Source: Thermacetogenium phaeum DSM 12270
GTDB taxonomy: Bacteria; Bacillota; DSM-12270; Thermacetogeniales; Thermacetogeniaceae
Direction of reading: 5' to 3'
Length of the DNA stretch: 64,000 nt
Assembly: GCF_000305935.1 (NCBI RefSeq)
Contig: NC_018870.1
Coordinates: 2,217,001 to 2,281,000, forward strand
Below are positions 25,382-34,441 of this stretch, one piece after another; position 1 is the stretch's first letter, and each line of letters starts with the position of its first letter. The position numbers and the translations under genes are program-made. The notes below the pieces were generated by a model. It saw nothing but the letters and a program-made list of their open reading frames with translations, made no database searches and was not told the origin of the DNA.

Positions 25382-26824
25382 CGGGCACACATGGTCAAGT
25401 CCAAATTTGTGTGTAAATTCCCTCTGGCAGATAAGATCACCCCGTTTTAAGCTACATTTACCTGGGTATCGGCATTATTCACCTCCTTCTGCTGTTTTTC
25501 TGTGTTAGCCTTCCACTCCCAATACTCTGCCATATCAAAGTAGCGCTTTCCTGTGGTCCACACCTCGTCGATCTCTACAAGCACTGCTCCGATCAGTCTC
25601 ACAGCCGACTCCTCGTTAGGGAAGATTCGGATCACCCGCTCCCGCCGGCGGATCTCCTGGTTGAGCCGCTCGACTCCATTGGTGGTGCGCAGCCGCTTCC
25701 GGTAGCGCCCTGGTAGTGCCATCACCGCCATTGCGTCCTCGAAACCAGCTTCAAGTCGCTCTACCGCCTTTGGCGCCCGGGCGCCAAAGGCCTCTATCGT
25801 TTCGTTCAGCAACCGCCTGGCCGTCTCCATATCCGGCGCGTCGAAGATCAACCGCAGTCGCCCGTGCAGGTCGCCCTGGAGGCTCTTAGGACAGGCGTCC
25901 AGGATGTTCCGGATAAAGTGGGTCTGGCACCGCTGCCATGTCGCTCCTTGGAAGTGGGTTTCTATCGCATTGATCAAGCCCTTGTGATCATCCGAAACAA
26001 CCAAGTCCACTCCCTTGAGACCGCGCTCCTTGAGCCGGCCGAAGAACTCCGACCAAGCAGCCTCTGATTCGCTATCCCCGAGCATAAGCCCTAAAATCTC
26101 CCGGTATCCCTCCCGGTTGATCCCTGTAGCGAGAAGTACGCTTGAAAGCCGTACCCGGCCGCCTTTACGCACCCGGATGACAATGGCATCTACCAGGAGA
26201 AATGGGTATTCCTGGCTGCTCAAATCTCGCTCGTTCCACTCCTTTACGATGTCGTCCAGTCTTTTGCACAGGCTGGATACGGTGGATTTGGAGAACTCCG
26301 TGCCGCATAGTTCATCAACAACCGCCCTTACCTTCCTGGTGGATACGCCGTTCACGACCATCTCGACCATGGCCAGCAAGAGCGCCTGCTCGCTCCGCTG
26401 GTACCGCTCGAAAAGCTCCGTGGAGAAGTGCCCGCTCCGGAGACGGGGAACCATAAGCGTAAGTTCTCCTACGCGAGACTTGAGCAGCTTATCCCGATAC
26501 CCGTTGCGGTACCCCTGCCGCTCTTCGGTACGTTCGTATGGCTTGGCCCTGAGTTGTTCGGTAGCCTGAGCATCGAGTATCTGATTCACGATGTTCTCCA
26601 CCAACCGAGCCAATCCATCATCCCGAATAAATAATCCTTGCAAGAGATCACAGTCTACGGTAACCTGGTAGTGAGCCATCTTTTCTCCCTCCTGATGATT
26701 AAGATTAAGCCACTTCTTATCTACCAGAGGGAGGGGTGGCTCTCCTGCTTCAAGCCATCAATTTTACACCATCATAATGGACACTACTGGCACACATTGG
26801 GTATTTTTCACGAATGTGTGCCCG
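25382..26824 (-). mobile_element. IS256-family insertion sequence
   Basis: About 1443 bp bounded by 11-bp terminal inverted repeats CGGGCACACAT (25382-25392) and ATGTGTGCCCG (26814-26824), with a second TGTGTG/CACACA copy inside each end. It carries one transposase gene. The expected 8-bp target duplication is not visible (TAAAAATG against TATAACAT), so the insertion is old or its flanks have recombined. Confidence 0.85.
25447..26679 (-). CDS. IS256-family (Mutator type) transposase
   Basis: 410 residues, the usual length. The DDE residues fall in LLVDAIVIRV (D164), LVVSDDHKGL (D230/231) and TTNGVERLNQEIRRRERVIR (E337), with the CQTHFIRNIL motif in the insertion domain. The N-terminal part ELTLMVPRLRSGHFSTELFE is typical of the family. 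The frame is intact and the terminal repeats are present, so the element could still move. No partner gene is needed. Confidence 0.93.
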   Translation of the reverse strand: MAHYQVTVDCDLLQGLFIRDDGLARLVENIVNQILDAQATEQLRAKPYERTEERQGYRNGYRDKLLKSRVGELTLMVPRLRSGHFSTELFERYQRSEQALLLAMVEMVVNGVSTRKVRAVVDELCGTEFSKSTVSSLCKRLDDIVKEWNERDLSSQEYPFLLVDAIVIRVRKGGRVRLSSVLLATGINREGYREILGLMLGDSESEAAWSEFFGRLKERGLKGVDLVVSDDHKGLINAIETHFQGATWQRCQTHFIRNILDACPKSLQGDLHGRLRLIFDAPDMETARRLLNETIEAFGARAPKAVERLEAGFEDAMAVMALPGRYRKRLRTTNGVERLNQEIRRRERVIRIFPNEESAVRLIGAVLVEIDEVWTTGKRYFDMAEYWEWKANTEKQQKEVNNADTQVNVA

Positions 26825-26855
26825 TATAACATCTGTTTTGGAGGTATAGAAAAGT

Positions 26856-28784
26856 ATGTATAAACATACCAAGAATTTTATTATATATTTATCGATTTCA
26901 TTGTTAATAATAGTTTGTAGTATAGTTACAGTATTAGAGCGTGCCTGTATGACAAACGATAAGAAGCAAGCAATTGATGAAGGAATAATAGGTGATAATC
27001 AAAAACAACAACTAAAATCTTTATTTTACTTATATCATAATGATGATGGTGGATTTGCCCCATTACCTCCTGCAACTGCCAGAGAACCAGATTTGTATGC
27101 CACTTATTATTCATTAATGTCTCTTGATGAGTTGTCATCATTATCTTTGTTAGAGGATCATAGAAAAAAAACTGTTAAATGGTTACATTCCTCACGGCCA
27201 GAGAATTATACAGGTTATAATGTATTACCTGACATTTTTTATAACGTAATGAGTCTCGATTTGCTAAATGAAGAACCTTTGAACAAGTCTTTAATCATAC
27301 AAAAGGTAAAGAGTTATATTCAACCAAACGGCGCTTTTTTAGATTTGGATTTAAGTAAGACAAAATCTATTCGCGATGAAGACTACCTATTACCAACATA
27401 TATGGCATTATGCGTTATTAAGAAGTTAGATGGTTCTATAGATAATAGTACTATTGAATGGTTATGTAATATGTGGAACAAGTGTAATGTATTAGATATA
27501 TCTAACTACTATAACTACCAATTGCTGTATAAAAGTATGCAGTTAGCAGGAATTGATATGGAAAATAAAATAGGAAAACAAGTTCTATCTGTCGGTGAAA
27601 AATCAGTAACTGTGGAAATTATTAAAGACAAAGGCCGCTATGTTGTAACATGTAAAGATCCTAATATGGATAAAGCAAATACCGAAGAGTTAAAAAAGTT
27701 TGAAGAAGCAATTGATAAATTATCTAATGACTTGAATAATTTAGACTACTATAGAGAAAAAGTCAAATCCGCTCGTTCTTTAGCTGAGATAAGGGCTATT
27801 GTAGAATTCGTTCCTGATGTAGCAGCAATTAGACATGAAGTACTTTCTCTACTGAATAATATGCAGTTGAATAACGGGGGGTTTAGCTTTATTATACCGC
27901 CCGAAAACGATGATATCCAGGGGACTTATTATGCGCTTAGTATTTATAACAAGTTTGATATACTTCCTAAGAAGGATAAAATAATAAGTTTAATTTTATC
28001 AAATAAATCTGATAAGGGTGGTTTTTTTAATTCCTGGCATTGCCATTCCCTTGGAATTACTACGTACTATGTGTTGTCCTCCATGAAAATGCTTGGGTTA
28101 CCTATAGAACCGGAAATCAAAAGTAAGGTAATAAGTTATGTTAATAATGCATACGAAATTGAAGATCGGTCAAACTACTTGTTTTCTCTTATTAGAAATG
28201 CTCAATTATTAGGAATACAACTTGAACCCAAACCCGATGTTATAAAAAAGCTAACCAATCAAGTAATAGTGGAGATAAAAAATAATAATCTTGAAGAAAT
28301 ATATTTTATTTGTTATGTTTTAAATTACTTGAACCATCCTGTTCAGAATAGTACTGTTATAGAAATAAGAAATACACTGAAATCCTTACAGAATAAAGAT
28401 GGTGGTTTTGGATCAGAAAAATCAAGTTTAATTGATACTTATTATGCAATTAAGATATACAAAACATTGGGCATAGAAGTTCCCAACCGCGATAAAACGG
28501 TTCAATGGCTTATAAATCATCAATCTACTGAAGGAATTTTTAAGATTCAAGATCATTCAGATATGGTAATTAATTATTTCTTTGTGGATAGCCTTAATTC
28601 ACTAAACCATGAAATACCAAACAAGGAAAATATAATAAGATGGGTTATGAAATGCAAAAATGATCAATATGGAACTTTCAAAATGTTACCTGGTAATGTT
28701 CCAAATCCAAATAATGATAGTGACCCTCTTCTATCAACGTATTCAGCACTATTTCTATTAAATTTGATGCAGAAGAAAGCATAG
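26856..28784 (+). CDS. Membrane-anchored alpha/alpha-toroid repeat protein (squalene cyclase / prenyltransferase beta-like fold)
   Basis: 642 residues; GGAGG lies 11 bases before the ATG. An N-terminal hydrophobic segment (about 8-27) anchors or exports it; the following ERAC is not a good lipobox. The rest is repeats of a helical-hairpin type with DGGF-like turns near residues 65, 340, 386 and 515, each followed by TYY and a helix (DLYATYYSLMSLDEL, GTYYALSIYNKF, DTYYAIKIYKTL). This is the pattern of alpha/alpha toroids. I see no DxDD or DCTAE catalytic motif of terpene cyclases and no CaaX-type zinc site, so enzymatic activity is not supported. GC content is far below its neighbours, indicating transfer. 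Function unknown. Confidence 0.6.
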   Translation: MYKHTKNFIIYLSISLLIIVCSIVTVLERACMTNDKKQAIDEGIIGDNQKQQLKSLFYLYHNDDGGFAPLPPATAREPDLYATYYSLMSLDELSSLSLLEDHRKKTVKWLHSSRPENYTGYNVLPDIFYNVMSLDLLNEEPLNKSLIIQKVKSYIQPNGAFLDLDLSKTKSIRDEDYLLPTYMALCVIKKLDGSIDNSTIEWLCNMWNKCNVLDISNYYNYQLLYKSMQLAGIDMENKIGKQVLSVGEKSVTVEIIKDKGRYVVTCKDPNMDKANTEELKKFEEAIDKLSNDLNNLDYYREKVKSARSLAEIRAIVEFVPDVAAIRHEVLSLLNNMQLNNGGFSFIIPPENDDIQGTYYALSIYNKFDILPKKDKIISLILSNKSDKGGFFNSWHCHSLGITTYYVLSSMKMLGLPIEPEIKSKVISYVNNAYEIEDRSNYLFSLIRNAQLLGIQLEPKPDVIKKLTNQVIVEIKNNNLEEIYFICYVLNYLNHPVQNSTVIEIRNTLKSLQNKDGGFGSEKSSLIDTYYAIKIYKTLGIEVPNRDKTVQWLINHQSTEGIFKIQDHSDMVINYFFVDSLNSLNHEIPNKENIIRWVMKCKNDQYGTFKMLPGNVPNPNNDSDPLLSTYSALFLLNLMQKKA

Positions 28785-28789
28785 ACCGC

Positions 28790-29700
28790 GTTGCTTAATA
28801 AGTATAGTATCAACAGAGATATGTCCACCTGACAACTGGAAATAGATTTGGGGATCGGCCAGATTACGCCGGACCCCCGGACCCAGCGCTGCAGCAGGGC
28901 ATAAATCAGTAAGGCCATCAGGAAGACGTAGCCTATAGCCACCACCCGTTCCGGGTTCTTGACGTAAATCCCATCCACATAAACCGGAGTCTAAAGACAA
29001 GCAAAACGACAGCTCCACTGCAGTCTGGTTTTTGCATTCCCGCAATACATCGGCGGAAGAAAGCTCTTTATCTTCAAGAATGTTTGTAATCAACACGAAA
29101 GTAGCGGCTTTTGCCTTGAGATCCTTGACAAACTCTTCATTGACAGAGACTAGAGAGGGAACGACTCGATAATGAACCTGATAGTTCACCGGATCAACCC
29201 CTGCGGGGCCGCCTCACCCGGCGTTTGATCACCCGTTCCTCTTTGATTTCAACCTCTTTATTCCATTTCTTATCGCTCATATTGCCATCACGCATTTCCC
29301 CAAAGATGGGGATCCCTTCGCCGGTAGTGATGAGGCCGTAAAGAAACTGCTTCAGGTCAGGGCGGCGGTCTTTGCTGTAGCCGTAGGTGATATCGATTAA
29401 ATGACCAGCTTCATCTTACTGTTCATACTCTCCGGCAACTGAGATGGAAGTGGTATCGGCATGAACAACTGTGGTTTCAATCTGGTGCACTTTAATGGCC
29501 GATAAGGCCAGAGCCAGGTCCCGCCGCACTCCGTCCTTATCCAGGCGCCTGCCCGGGCCGGCGGTGGCCGCATCGCTCAACCGCTCCCCCTTCGGCAATG
29601 GCATCCGCTTCGCCTCTTCGATAGACTCGAAGTCGGCTGGGCTGAACTGATATTGACTGGCGCCTTTGCCCATGCCGGGTGCACCCCATGCCGGGCGCAC
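28790..29700 (-). pseudogene. IS1634-like (IS4 superfamily) transposase, heavily frameshifted
   Basis: Pieces in several frames give the order of one transposase: ALSAIKVHQIETTVVHADTT then SISVAGEYEQ and a stop; LIDITYGYSKDRRPDLKQFL then YGLITTGEGIPIFGEMRDGN; KAATFVLITNILEDKELSSA; and VDGIYVKNPERVVAIGYVFL then MALLIYALLQRWVR. The HADTTS and DITYGYSKDRRPD motifs hold the first catalytic Asp. At least three frame breaks or stops make it dead. Its N-terminal part runs up to the second tRNA-Thr copy, at the island's right edge. Confidence 0.75.
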
Positions 29701-29741
29701 AAAAATGGCTTCCGGGTCGATCTCCGGAAGCCTTGATTTTC

Positions 29742-29808
29742 CTGGAGCTGATGGTGGGATTTGAACCCACGACCTGCGCATTACGAGTGCGCTGCTCTAC
29801 CGCTGAGC
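29742..29808. repeat. 67-bp direct repeat, right copy (att-like, inside tRNA-Thr)
   Basis: Identical to 11292-11358. Divergence begins at the 5' end of the tRNA (D-arm border and acceptor 5' strand), while the 3' side including CCA is identical. It marks the right boundary of the island with BREX. Confidence 0.6.
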
Positions 29809-29817
29809 CACATTAGC
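29743..29817 (-). tRNA. tRNA-Thr (CGT), second copy with an acceptor-stem mismatch
   Basis: It has the same anticodon, D, T and 3' sequences as the first copy. The 5' strand of the acceptor stem reads GCTAATG against 3' CATCAGC, leaving an A-C mismatch at the fourth pair, and the base after the acceptor strand differs (TGGCTC instead of TAGCTC). The gene may be a weak tRNA or a chimeric pseudo-tRNA created by recombination at the attachment site. Confidence 0.7.
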
Positions 29818-29842
29818 AGTGACGTTTTAAGCTCAGACCGCC

Positions 29843-30745
29843 CTACCCGCCGGAAAGCCCCTTACCTTCCGCCGCCTTCCCGGCGGCAGACGCCTTTTCC
29901 TCCGTGGCGTTGCCGGCCAGTTCGCTGACGATGATTCCTGCCAGGATCAAGGCACACCCCAGGATCTTCTGGGGTCCGAAGGCCTCGCTGCCGAAAAAGT
30001 AGCTGAAGATCCCCGCAAAAACTGGCTCCATCGCCAGGATCACGGCAACCCTGTCCGGGCTGGTGAAGCGCTGCGCCCAGCTCTGGGCCAGGAAGGCCGC
30101 AGCAGTGGCAGGAATCGAGGTGACCCCCAGCGCCCACAAGACTGCCGGAGACCACCGGACGCCGCCGCCGTCCACGGCCCAGATCCCGAAGCTGAGCAGG
30201 GACACCATCCCCAGCTGGATCAGGGTAAGGTTTGAAGCCCTCATGGTTTTCGCGGCCTCCTTCACCGCCAGGATCTGGAGGGCGAAGAAAACGGCGCAGC
30301 AGAAAACCAGCAGGTCCCCTTTTCCCGGCAGAAACGCCCCCTCCAGGGTCAGGAACCCCAGGCCGGATGCGGCCAGCAGGGCCCCACAGCACGCCCCCCA
30401 GGCCGGGAGCTTTCTCTCCCGGACGGCGGCCAAAAAAGGGACCAGGATGACGCTCAGCCCGGTGATGAAGGCGGCTTTGCCGGGCGTCGTCCAGATCAGC
30501 CCGATCGTTTGGAAGGCGTATCCGCCGAAAAGATAGCATCCCGCCCTGAAGGCGGCGGGATGGCAGCGCCACCCCCCTCTCCAGAGGGGAAGCAGGAACA
30601 AAAAGGCGATTAAAAAGCGGACGGCCAAAAAGGGATAGGCGTCGATGTCGGCCAGGGCGTCCTTGACCAGCTGAAAGGTCGTGCCCCAGACAAAGGCAAC
30701 TCCCAGCAGAGCCAGGTCTGCCAGATACTGCTTCTTCAGCCCCAT
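29843..30745 (-). CDS. EamA/DMT-family transporter
   Basis: 300 residues from ATG 30745 with AGGGTGAAG upstream. Ten predicted membrane helices form two EamA halves. The first begins LADLALLGVAFVWGTTFQLV with PFLAVRFLIAFL; the second has VKEAAKTMRASNLTLIQLGM and PDRVAVILAMEPVFAGIFSY, a family hallmark, followed by GCALILAGIIVSEL. The family exports metabolites or amino acids. Substrate is unknown. It is divergently transcribed from the amino acid ABC transporter, which could hint at amino acid export, but this is only context. Confidence 0.85.
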   Translation of the reverse strand: MGLKKQYLADLALLGVAFVWGTTFQLVKDALADIDAYPFLAVRFLIAFLFLLPLWRGGWRCHPAAFRAGCYLFGGYAFQTIGLIWTTPGKAAFITGLSVILVPFLAAVRERKLPAWGACCGALLAASGLGFLTLEGAFLPGKGDLLVFCCAVFFALQILAVKEAAKTMRASNLTLIQLGMVSLLSFGIWAVDGGGVRWSPAVLWALGVTSIPATAAAFLAQSWAQRFTSPDRVAVILAMEPVFAGIFSYFFGSEAFGPQKILGCALILAGIIVSELAGNATEEKASAAGKAAEGKGLSGG

Positions 30746-30877
30746 CAAACTTCACCCTGTAAAAAATATCATTTATTTTTATGAAAGGAATTTTATAATA
30801 ACCAGCGAATAAATATACTTGGCGCAACCGGCGATATCATTATTTTAACAAAAAATCAACTTGGGAGGAGAAGTATT

Positions 30878-31714
30878 GTGCAGAAAACGTTAAAAGGCTT
30901 GCTTATCCTGTTGTTGATCGGACTTGTCGGTTTGTTTGCGGTGGGCTGCTCACAAAAGGAAAAGGGCACGCCCACAGGCGGCACAAACGGCGCAGAGGAC
31001 GAAAACGCCAAACCCAAATACACAGTGGCTTTTGAGGCGACATTCGCCCCCTTCGAGTTCCGGGATGAAAAAACGGGGGAATTCACCGGCTTCGACATCG
31101 AACTGATCAAGGCCATCGGCGAGGTGGAGGGCTTTGACGTCGAGCTGAAAGAGATGGGCTTCCAGGGGATTGTGGCTGCAGTGAAAACCGGGAACATCGA
31201 CATCGGGTGCTCCGGTATAACGATCAAAGAAGACCGCTTAAAAGAAGTGGACTTTTCCATACCTTACTATCAAGCGGGTTTGGGCATCGTCGTCAGGGCG
31301 AATGAAACCAGGATCAACGGCGTCGAGGATTTGAAGGGCAAAAGGATCGCCGTGCAGATCGGCACCACAGGAGCGGATTTCGCAAGAACGATTGAAGGCG
31401 CCACGGTCATAGACTTCGACCAGGTCACCGATGCCCTGATGGAAGTGAAGAACGGCGGAGCCGACGCCCTCGTCAACGACTACCCGGTCAACCTCTACTA
31501 CGTCAACAAAAGCCCGAAGGACTACAAGATGGTCGGCGGGATTCTGGAAAGTGAGTACTACGGCATCGCCGTCCGGAAGGGGAACACGGAGCTGTTAGAA
31601 AAAATAAACAGCGGCCTGATGAAGCTGAAAGAAAACGGAGAGTACGCCAGGTTGTACAAAAAGTGGATCGGAGTCGAGCCGCCGGAGTTCCTGCCCGGCG
31701 AACCGGAAGCATAG
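30878..31714 (+). CDS. Polar amino acid ABC transporter, substrate-binding lipoprotein
   Basis: 278 residues from GTG 30878 (GGGAGGAGAAG upstream). Lipoprotein signal with lipobox FAVGC at about residue 23-27. SBP_bac_3 domain: FAPFEFRDEKTGEFTGFDIE, LKEMGFQGIVAAVKTGNIDI, SGITIKEDRLKEVDFSIPYY, LKGKRIAVQIGTTGADFA and NDYPVNLYYVNK. The binding-site Arg and Asp typical of amino acid binders are present (EDRLKEVDFS; NDYPV). It delivers amino acids to the permease and ATPase encoded next. Ligand (Gln, His, Arg or cystine group) is not decided by sequence. Confidence 0.9.
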   Translation: MQKTLKGLLILLLIGLVGLFAVGCSQKEKGTPTGGTNGAEDENAKPKYTVAFEATFAPFEFRDEKTGEFTGFDIELIKAIGEVEGFDVELKEMGFQGIVAAVKTGNIDIGCSGITIKEDRLKEVDFSIPYYQAGLGIVVRANETRINGVEDLKGKRIAVQIGTTGADFARTIEGATVIDFDQVTDALMEVKNGGADALVNDYPVNLYYVNKSPKDYKMVGGILESEYYGIAVRKGNTELLEKINSGLMKLKENGEYARLYKKWIGVEPPEFLPGEPEA

Positions 31715-31734
31715 CCAAGCGCAGGGAATTGAGT

Positions 31735-31771
31735 CTGCGTAGTCTGTTGGCGGCTACGCAGATCTTTTTTT
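31735..31771 (+). terminator. Intra-operon terminator after the binding-protein gene
   Basis: CTGCGTAG (31735-31742) pairs perfectly with CTACGCAG (31754-31761), followed by ATCTTTTTTT. It likely stops most transcripts, giving more binding protein than permease. Confidence 0.85.
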
Positions 31772-31829
31772 GGTGATCACAAAAAAATTTAAAACCGGCC
31801 AATTCGGTACAAGCGAGGTGCCTTAAAGC

Positions 31830-32543
31830 TTGGACTTAATCATCCGGTCTCTGCCATTCCTGCTCACAGGAGTTCTGCAAACACTCAAAGTAACGATAAT
31901 CGCCGTGGCAATAGGCTGCGTTCTCGGCCTCTTCGGAGGGATGGGGCGTCTTTCCAACAGCCGGTTCTTGCGTGCCCTGGCCACCTGTTACGTCGACTTC
32001 GTGCGCGGCACCCCTTTACTCGTTCAGTTATTTATCGTCTACTTCGGGCTGCCGCAGGTAATCCAGGAATTCAAAGAGTTCCTGGAAGTCTCTTTTGCCC
32101 TCGGCCCCTTTTCGTCCACTTCCCACATCCCCCCCTTCATCGCCGCCGTGGTGGCCTGCGGCATCAACAGCGGGGCCTACGTTTCGGAGATCTTCCGGGC
32201 GGGGATCCAGTCCATTGAAAAGGGACAGCGGGAGGCCGCCCTTTCCCTGGGGATGACGCCGAAGCAGGCCATGCGCTACGTGATCCTTCCCCAGGCCTTC
32301 CGGAGGGTGGTGCCCCCTTTGGGGAACGAATTCATCGCCATGCTCAAAGACACCTCCCTCTTGGTCTGCATTGGGTACGCCGAGCTCACCCGCCAGGGGC
32401 AGCTGATCATCGGCAACACCTTCAGGCCCTTTGAGATCTGGTTTGCCGTGGCCTTCCTCTACCTGATCATGACCTTAAGCATCTCCCGGCTGGTGGACTT
32501 CACAGAAAGGAGGCTCGGTGTCCGTGGCCATCATCAGAGTTAG
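31830..32543 (+). CDS. Amino acid ABC transporter permease
   Basis: 237 residues from TTG 31830 with GAGGTG about ten bases upstream. HisM/GlnP-type permease: [40 protein letters not shown], then the EAA loop [20 protein letters not shown] which docks on the ATPase, and [20 protein letters not shown]. About five membrane helices. The 3' end overlaps the ATPase gene by 26 bases. Confidence 0.92.
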   Translation: MDLIIRSLPFLLTGVLQTLKVTIIAVAIGCVLGLFGGMGRLSNSRFLRALATCYVDFVRGTPLLVQLFIVYFGLPQVIQEFKEFLEVSFALGPFSSTSHIPPFIAAVVACGINSGAYVSEIFRAGIQSIEKGQREAALSLGMTPKQAMRYVILPQAFRRVVPPLGNEFIAMLKDTSLLVCIGYAELTRQGQLIIGNTFRPFEIWFAVAFLYLIMTLSISRLVDFTERRLGVRGHHQS

Positions 32544-33252
32544 AAACTTAGAAAAGAGCTTCGGAAAGCTCCACGTCCTGCGCGGCATCGATCTGGACGT
32601 GAAGGAGGGGGAAAAGCTGGTCATCATCGGGCCGAGCGGTTCGGGGAAGAGCACCCTCCTCCGCTGTCTCAACATGCTGGAGGTGCCGACGAAGGGAACC
32701 ATTGAATTTGCCGGGGAGGTCATCACCGACCCCCAAGCCGACCTCCCGCGGATTCGGAAGGACATCGGCATGGTCTTCCAGAGCTTCAACCTCTTTCCCC
32801 ACAAGAACGTCCTGGAGAACATCACCATGGCCCTGGTGATCGTCAAGAAAATGGAGCAGGCCAAGGCCGAAGAGCTCGCCCTCTCCCTCCTGGAAAAAGT
32901 GGGCTTGAGCGATAAGGCCCGAAACTATCCGGCACAGCTTTCCGGGGGGCAGCAGCAGAGGGTGGCCATCGCCCGCGCCCTGGCCATGCAGCCCAAGGTG
33001 ATGCTCTTCGACGAGCCGACCTCCGCCCTCGATCCGGAGATGGTGGGGGAGGTTCTGGAGGTGATGGGCGCCCTGGCCCGGGAGGGAATGACAATGGTGG
33101 TGGTGACCCACGAGATGAAGTTCGCCCGGGAGATCGGCGATCGGGTCATCTTCATGGACGAAGGGGTGATCGTCGAGGAAGGAACCCCGGAGCAGATCTT
33201 CACAGAGCCGCGCAATCCCAGAACGCGCTCCTTCCTGACGCGGGTGATGTAA
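32518..33252 (+). CDS. Amino acid ABC transporter ATP-binding protein
   Basis: 244 residues from a GTG after AAAGGAGG. Walker [11 protein letters not shown]-loop [13 protein letters not shown], signature [15 protein letters not shown], Walker [15 protein letters not shown], and the H-loop [13 protein letters not shown]. It is a GlnQ/HisP-type ATPase powering uptake with the two preceding genes. The C-terminal [16 protein letters not shown] is usual for the family. Confidence 0.94.
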   Translation: MSVAIIRVRNLEKSFGKLHVLRGIDLDVKEGEKLVIIGPSGSGKSTLLRCLNMLEVPTKGTIEFAGEVITDPQADLPRIRKDIGMVFQSFNLFPHKNVLENITMALVIVKKMEQAKAEELALSLLEKVGLSDKARNYPAQLSGGQQQRVAIARALAMQPKVMLFDEPTSALDPEMVGEVLEVMGALAREGMTMVVVTHEMKFAREIGDRVIFMDEGVIVEEGTPEQIFTEPRNPRTRSFLTRVM

Positions 33253-33274
33253 TCAGACGAAAAAAAGAAGCATT

Positions 33275-33312
33275 AAAGCCGGGCTGATAAAGCATCAGCT
33301 CCGGCTTTCTTC
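33275..33312. terminator. Bidirectional terminator between ABC transporter and flagellar genes
   Basis: Nested stems AAAGCCGG/CCGGCTTT and GCTGAT/ATCAGC, followed by TTCTTCTT on the plus strand and, on the minus strand, by a run ending TTCTTTTTTT. It serves both converging units. Confidence 0.85.
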
Positions 33313-33386
33313 TTCCTGCAGGCAACCCTTTCCCTGCTTCCCGGGGACACGGCCAGCAGCCGGTCCTGCGACGTTCGGTCCACCCG

Positions 33387-33956
33387 TCAAGCAAAAGTGT
33401 CGAGGAGGGAACCGACGGCCCGGATGTGCAGTTCGGGTGCCCGGCGCAGGTACCCCCGCACAACGCCGGCCTCCAGTCTCCCCCGGACTTCCCCCTTTTC
33501 CAGCTGTACCAGAACGCGCCCCTCCTCAAACTCCCTCTCCCCGCTTATCACCCGAAACTCGATCTTCGGCAGATGGGCCGGGACGAGTTCTACACTCAGC
33601 TCCGGATCGAAGCTGTTTTCCCAGGCGATGGCGGCAATGGCATCCCTTTCGCCGCTCTCAATTGCGGCAAGGCGATCCCCCTGGGAAGCGGTATCGGCGA
33701 TGTGCTCAAGCACACGCCTCTTCGCCCTGGCAGCGTATACCCGGGCGAATTCCTCCGGTTCGTACATCTGAAGGTCCGCCCGGCACTCCCGGGAGTCTAT
33801 CTTCAGCTCCACACGGCCCGGTTTGACCTTCAGAACCGGATGTTCGATCTCGAGCCTTAATGAGGGTTTTTTTACGTCCAGCCGCAGGAAAGGCCGGGAC
33901 TGCTCGATCCCCAACCGTCCCCATACCTGGTCGATCGACAAACGCAAAGCGAACAT
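33387..33956 (-). CDS. DUF6470 family protein (flagellar locus)
   Basis: 189 residues, beta-rich. Repeated short strands LDVKKPSLRLEIEHPVLKVK and GRVELKIDSRECRADLQMYE at the N-terminus are typical of DUF6470 (YviE) proteins, which occur in flagellar gene clusters near fliW, flgL or the cap genes. No signal peptide. Role unknown. It is last in the fliD-flaG-fliS-chaperone series, 24 bases after the preceding gene. Confidence 0.65.
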   Translation of the reverse strand: MFALRLSIDQVWGRLGIEQSRPFLRLDVKKPSLRLEIEHPVLKVKPGRVELKIDSRECRADLQMYEPEEFARVYAARAKRRVLEHIADTASQGDRLAAIESGERDAIAAIAWENSFDPELSVELVPAHLPKIEFRVISGEREFEEGRVLVQLEKGEVRGRLEAGVVRGYLRRAPELHIRAVGSLLDTFA

Positions 33957-33980
33957 CCCCCCGCAGAGGAAGCGGCTTCT

Positions 33981-34406
33981 CTAGCGCCTGTTATCGATGA
34001 AAGCACCGAAGGGCAGGGGTCCTTCGGCCGCGTAGGCCCGCTGCGCCCGCCGGAGCCGCCGCACCCTGTCCAGCTCTTCCCTGACGGCAGCCCTTCTTTC
34101 CTCCAGAATCCGGCGGATGCGATCATCCTCGCCGGCGACGCGCCGGAAGATCTCCCCGATCTCCCGGGAAGCATCAGCAGCGGCGGGCAGTGCCTGCACC
34201 CCTTCCGTCCAGGAAGGGATACCCCATTCGGAGCGCAGCCGGTCCAGCCGCTCGCAGATCTGCTGCCGCCTCCCAAGGAGAGCAGGCAGTTCCTCCACCT
34301 GCCCTCCGGCGGCCTTCTCTGCCAGCCGCCGCGTTATCTCTTCCAACAGCTCCGCCAGCCTTCTTGCCTCCTGCCAGACGGCAGCCTCCCCACCGCTTGC
34401 ACCCAT
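33981..34406 (-). CDS. FliT/FlgN-like flagellar export chaperone
   Basis: 141 residues, almost entirely helical and coiled-coil forming (WQEARRLAELLEEITRRLAE, EERRAAVREELDRVRRLRRA), with the tail PFGAFIDNRR that resembles the C-terminal FIDKK/R end of FliT-like proteins in Firmicutes. Position directly after fliS supports the call; sequence alone would not. Such chaperones bind FliD or hook-associated proteins before export. Confidence 0.6.
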   Translation of the reverse strand: MGASGGEAAVWQEARRLAELLEEITRRLAEKAAGGQVEELPALLGRRQQICERLDRLRSEWGIPSWTEGVQALPAAADASREIGEIFRRVAGEDDRIRRILEERRAAVREELDRVRRLRRAQRAYAAEGPLPFGAFIDNRR

Positions 34407-34441
34407 TTCCTTTTAAACTCCCTCTTTTCCGTCCTGAAACC

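Noticed and set aside
25374-26832. 8-bp target duplication for the IS256 element
   Set aside because: Flanks TAAAAATG and TATAACAT do not match, so no duplication is claimed.
29862-30827. 321-codon minus-strand frame in a second register of the DMT transporter
   Set aside because: Gly/Arg/Pro-rich alternative frame of the EamA gene, which has ten clear membrane helices in its own frame.
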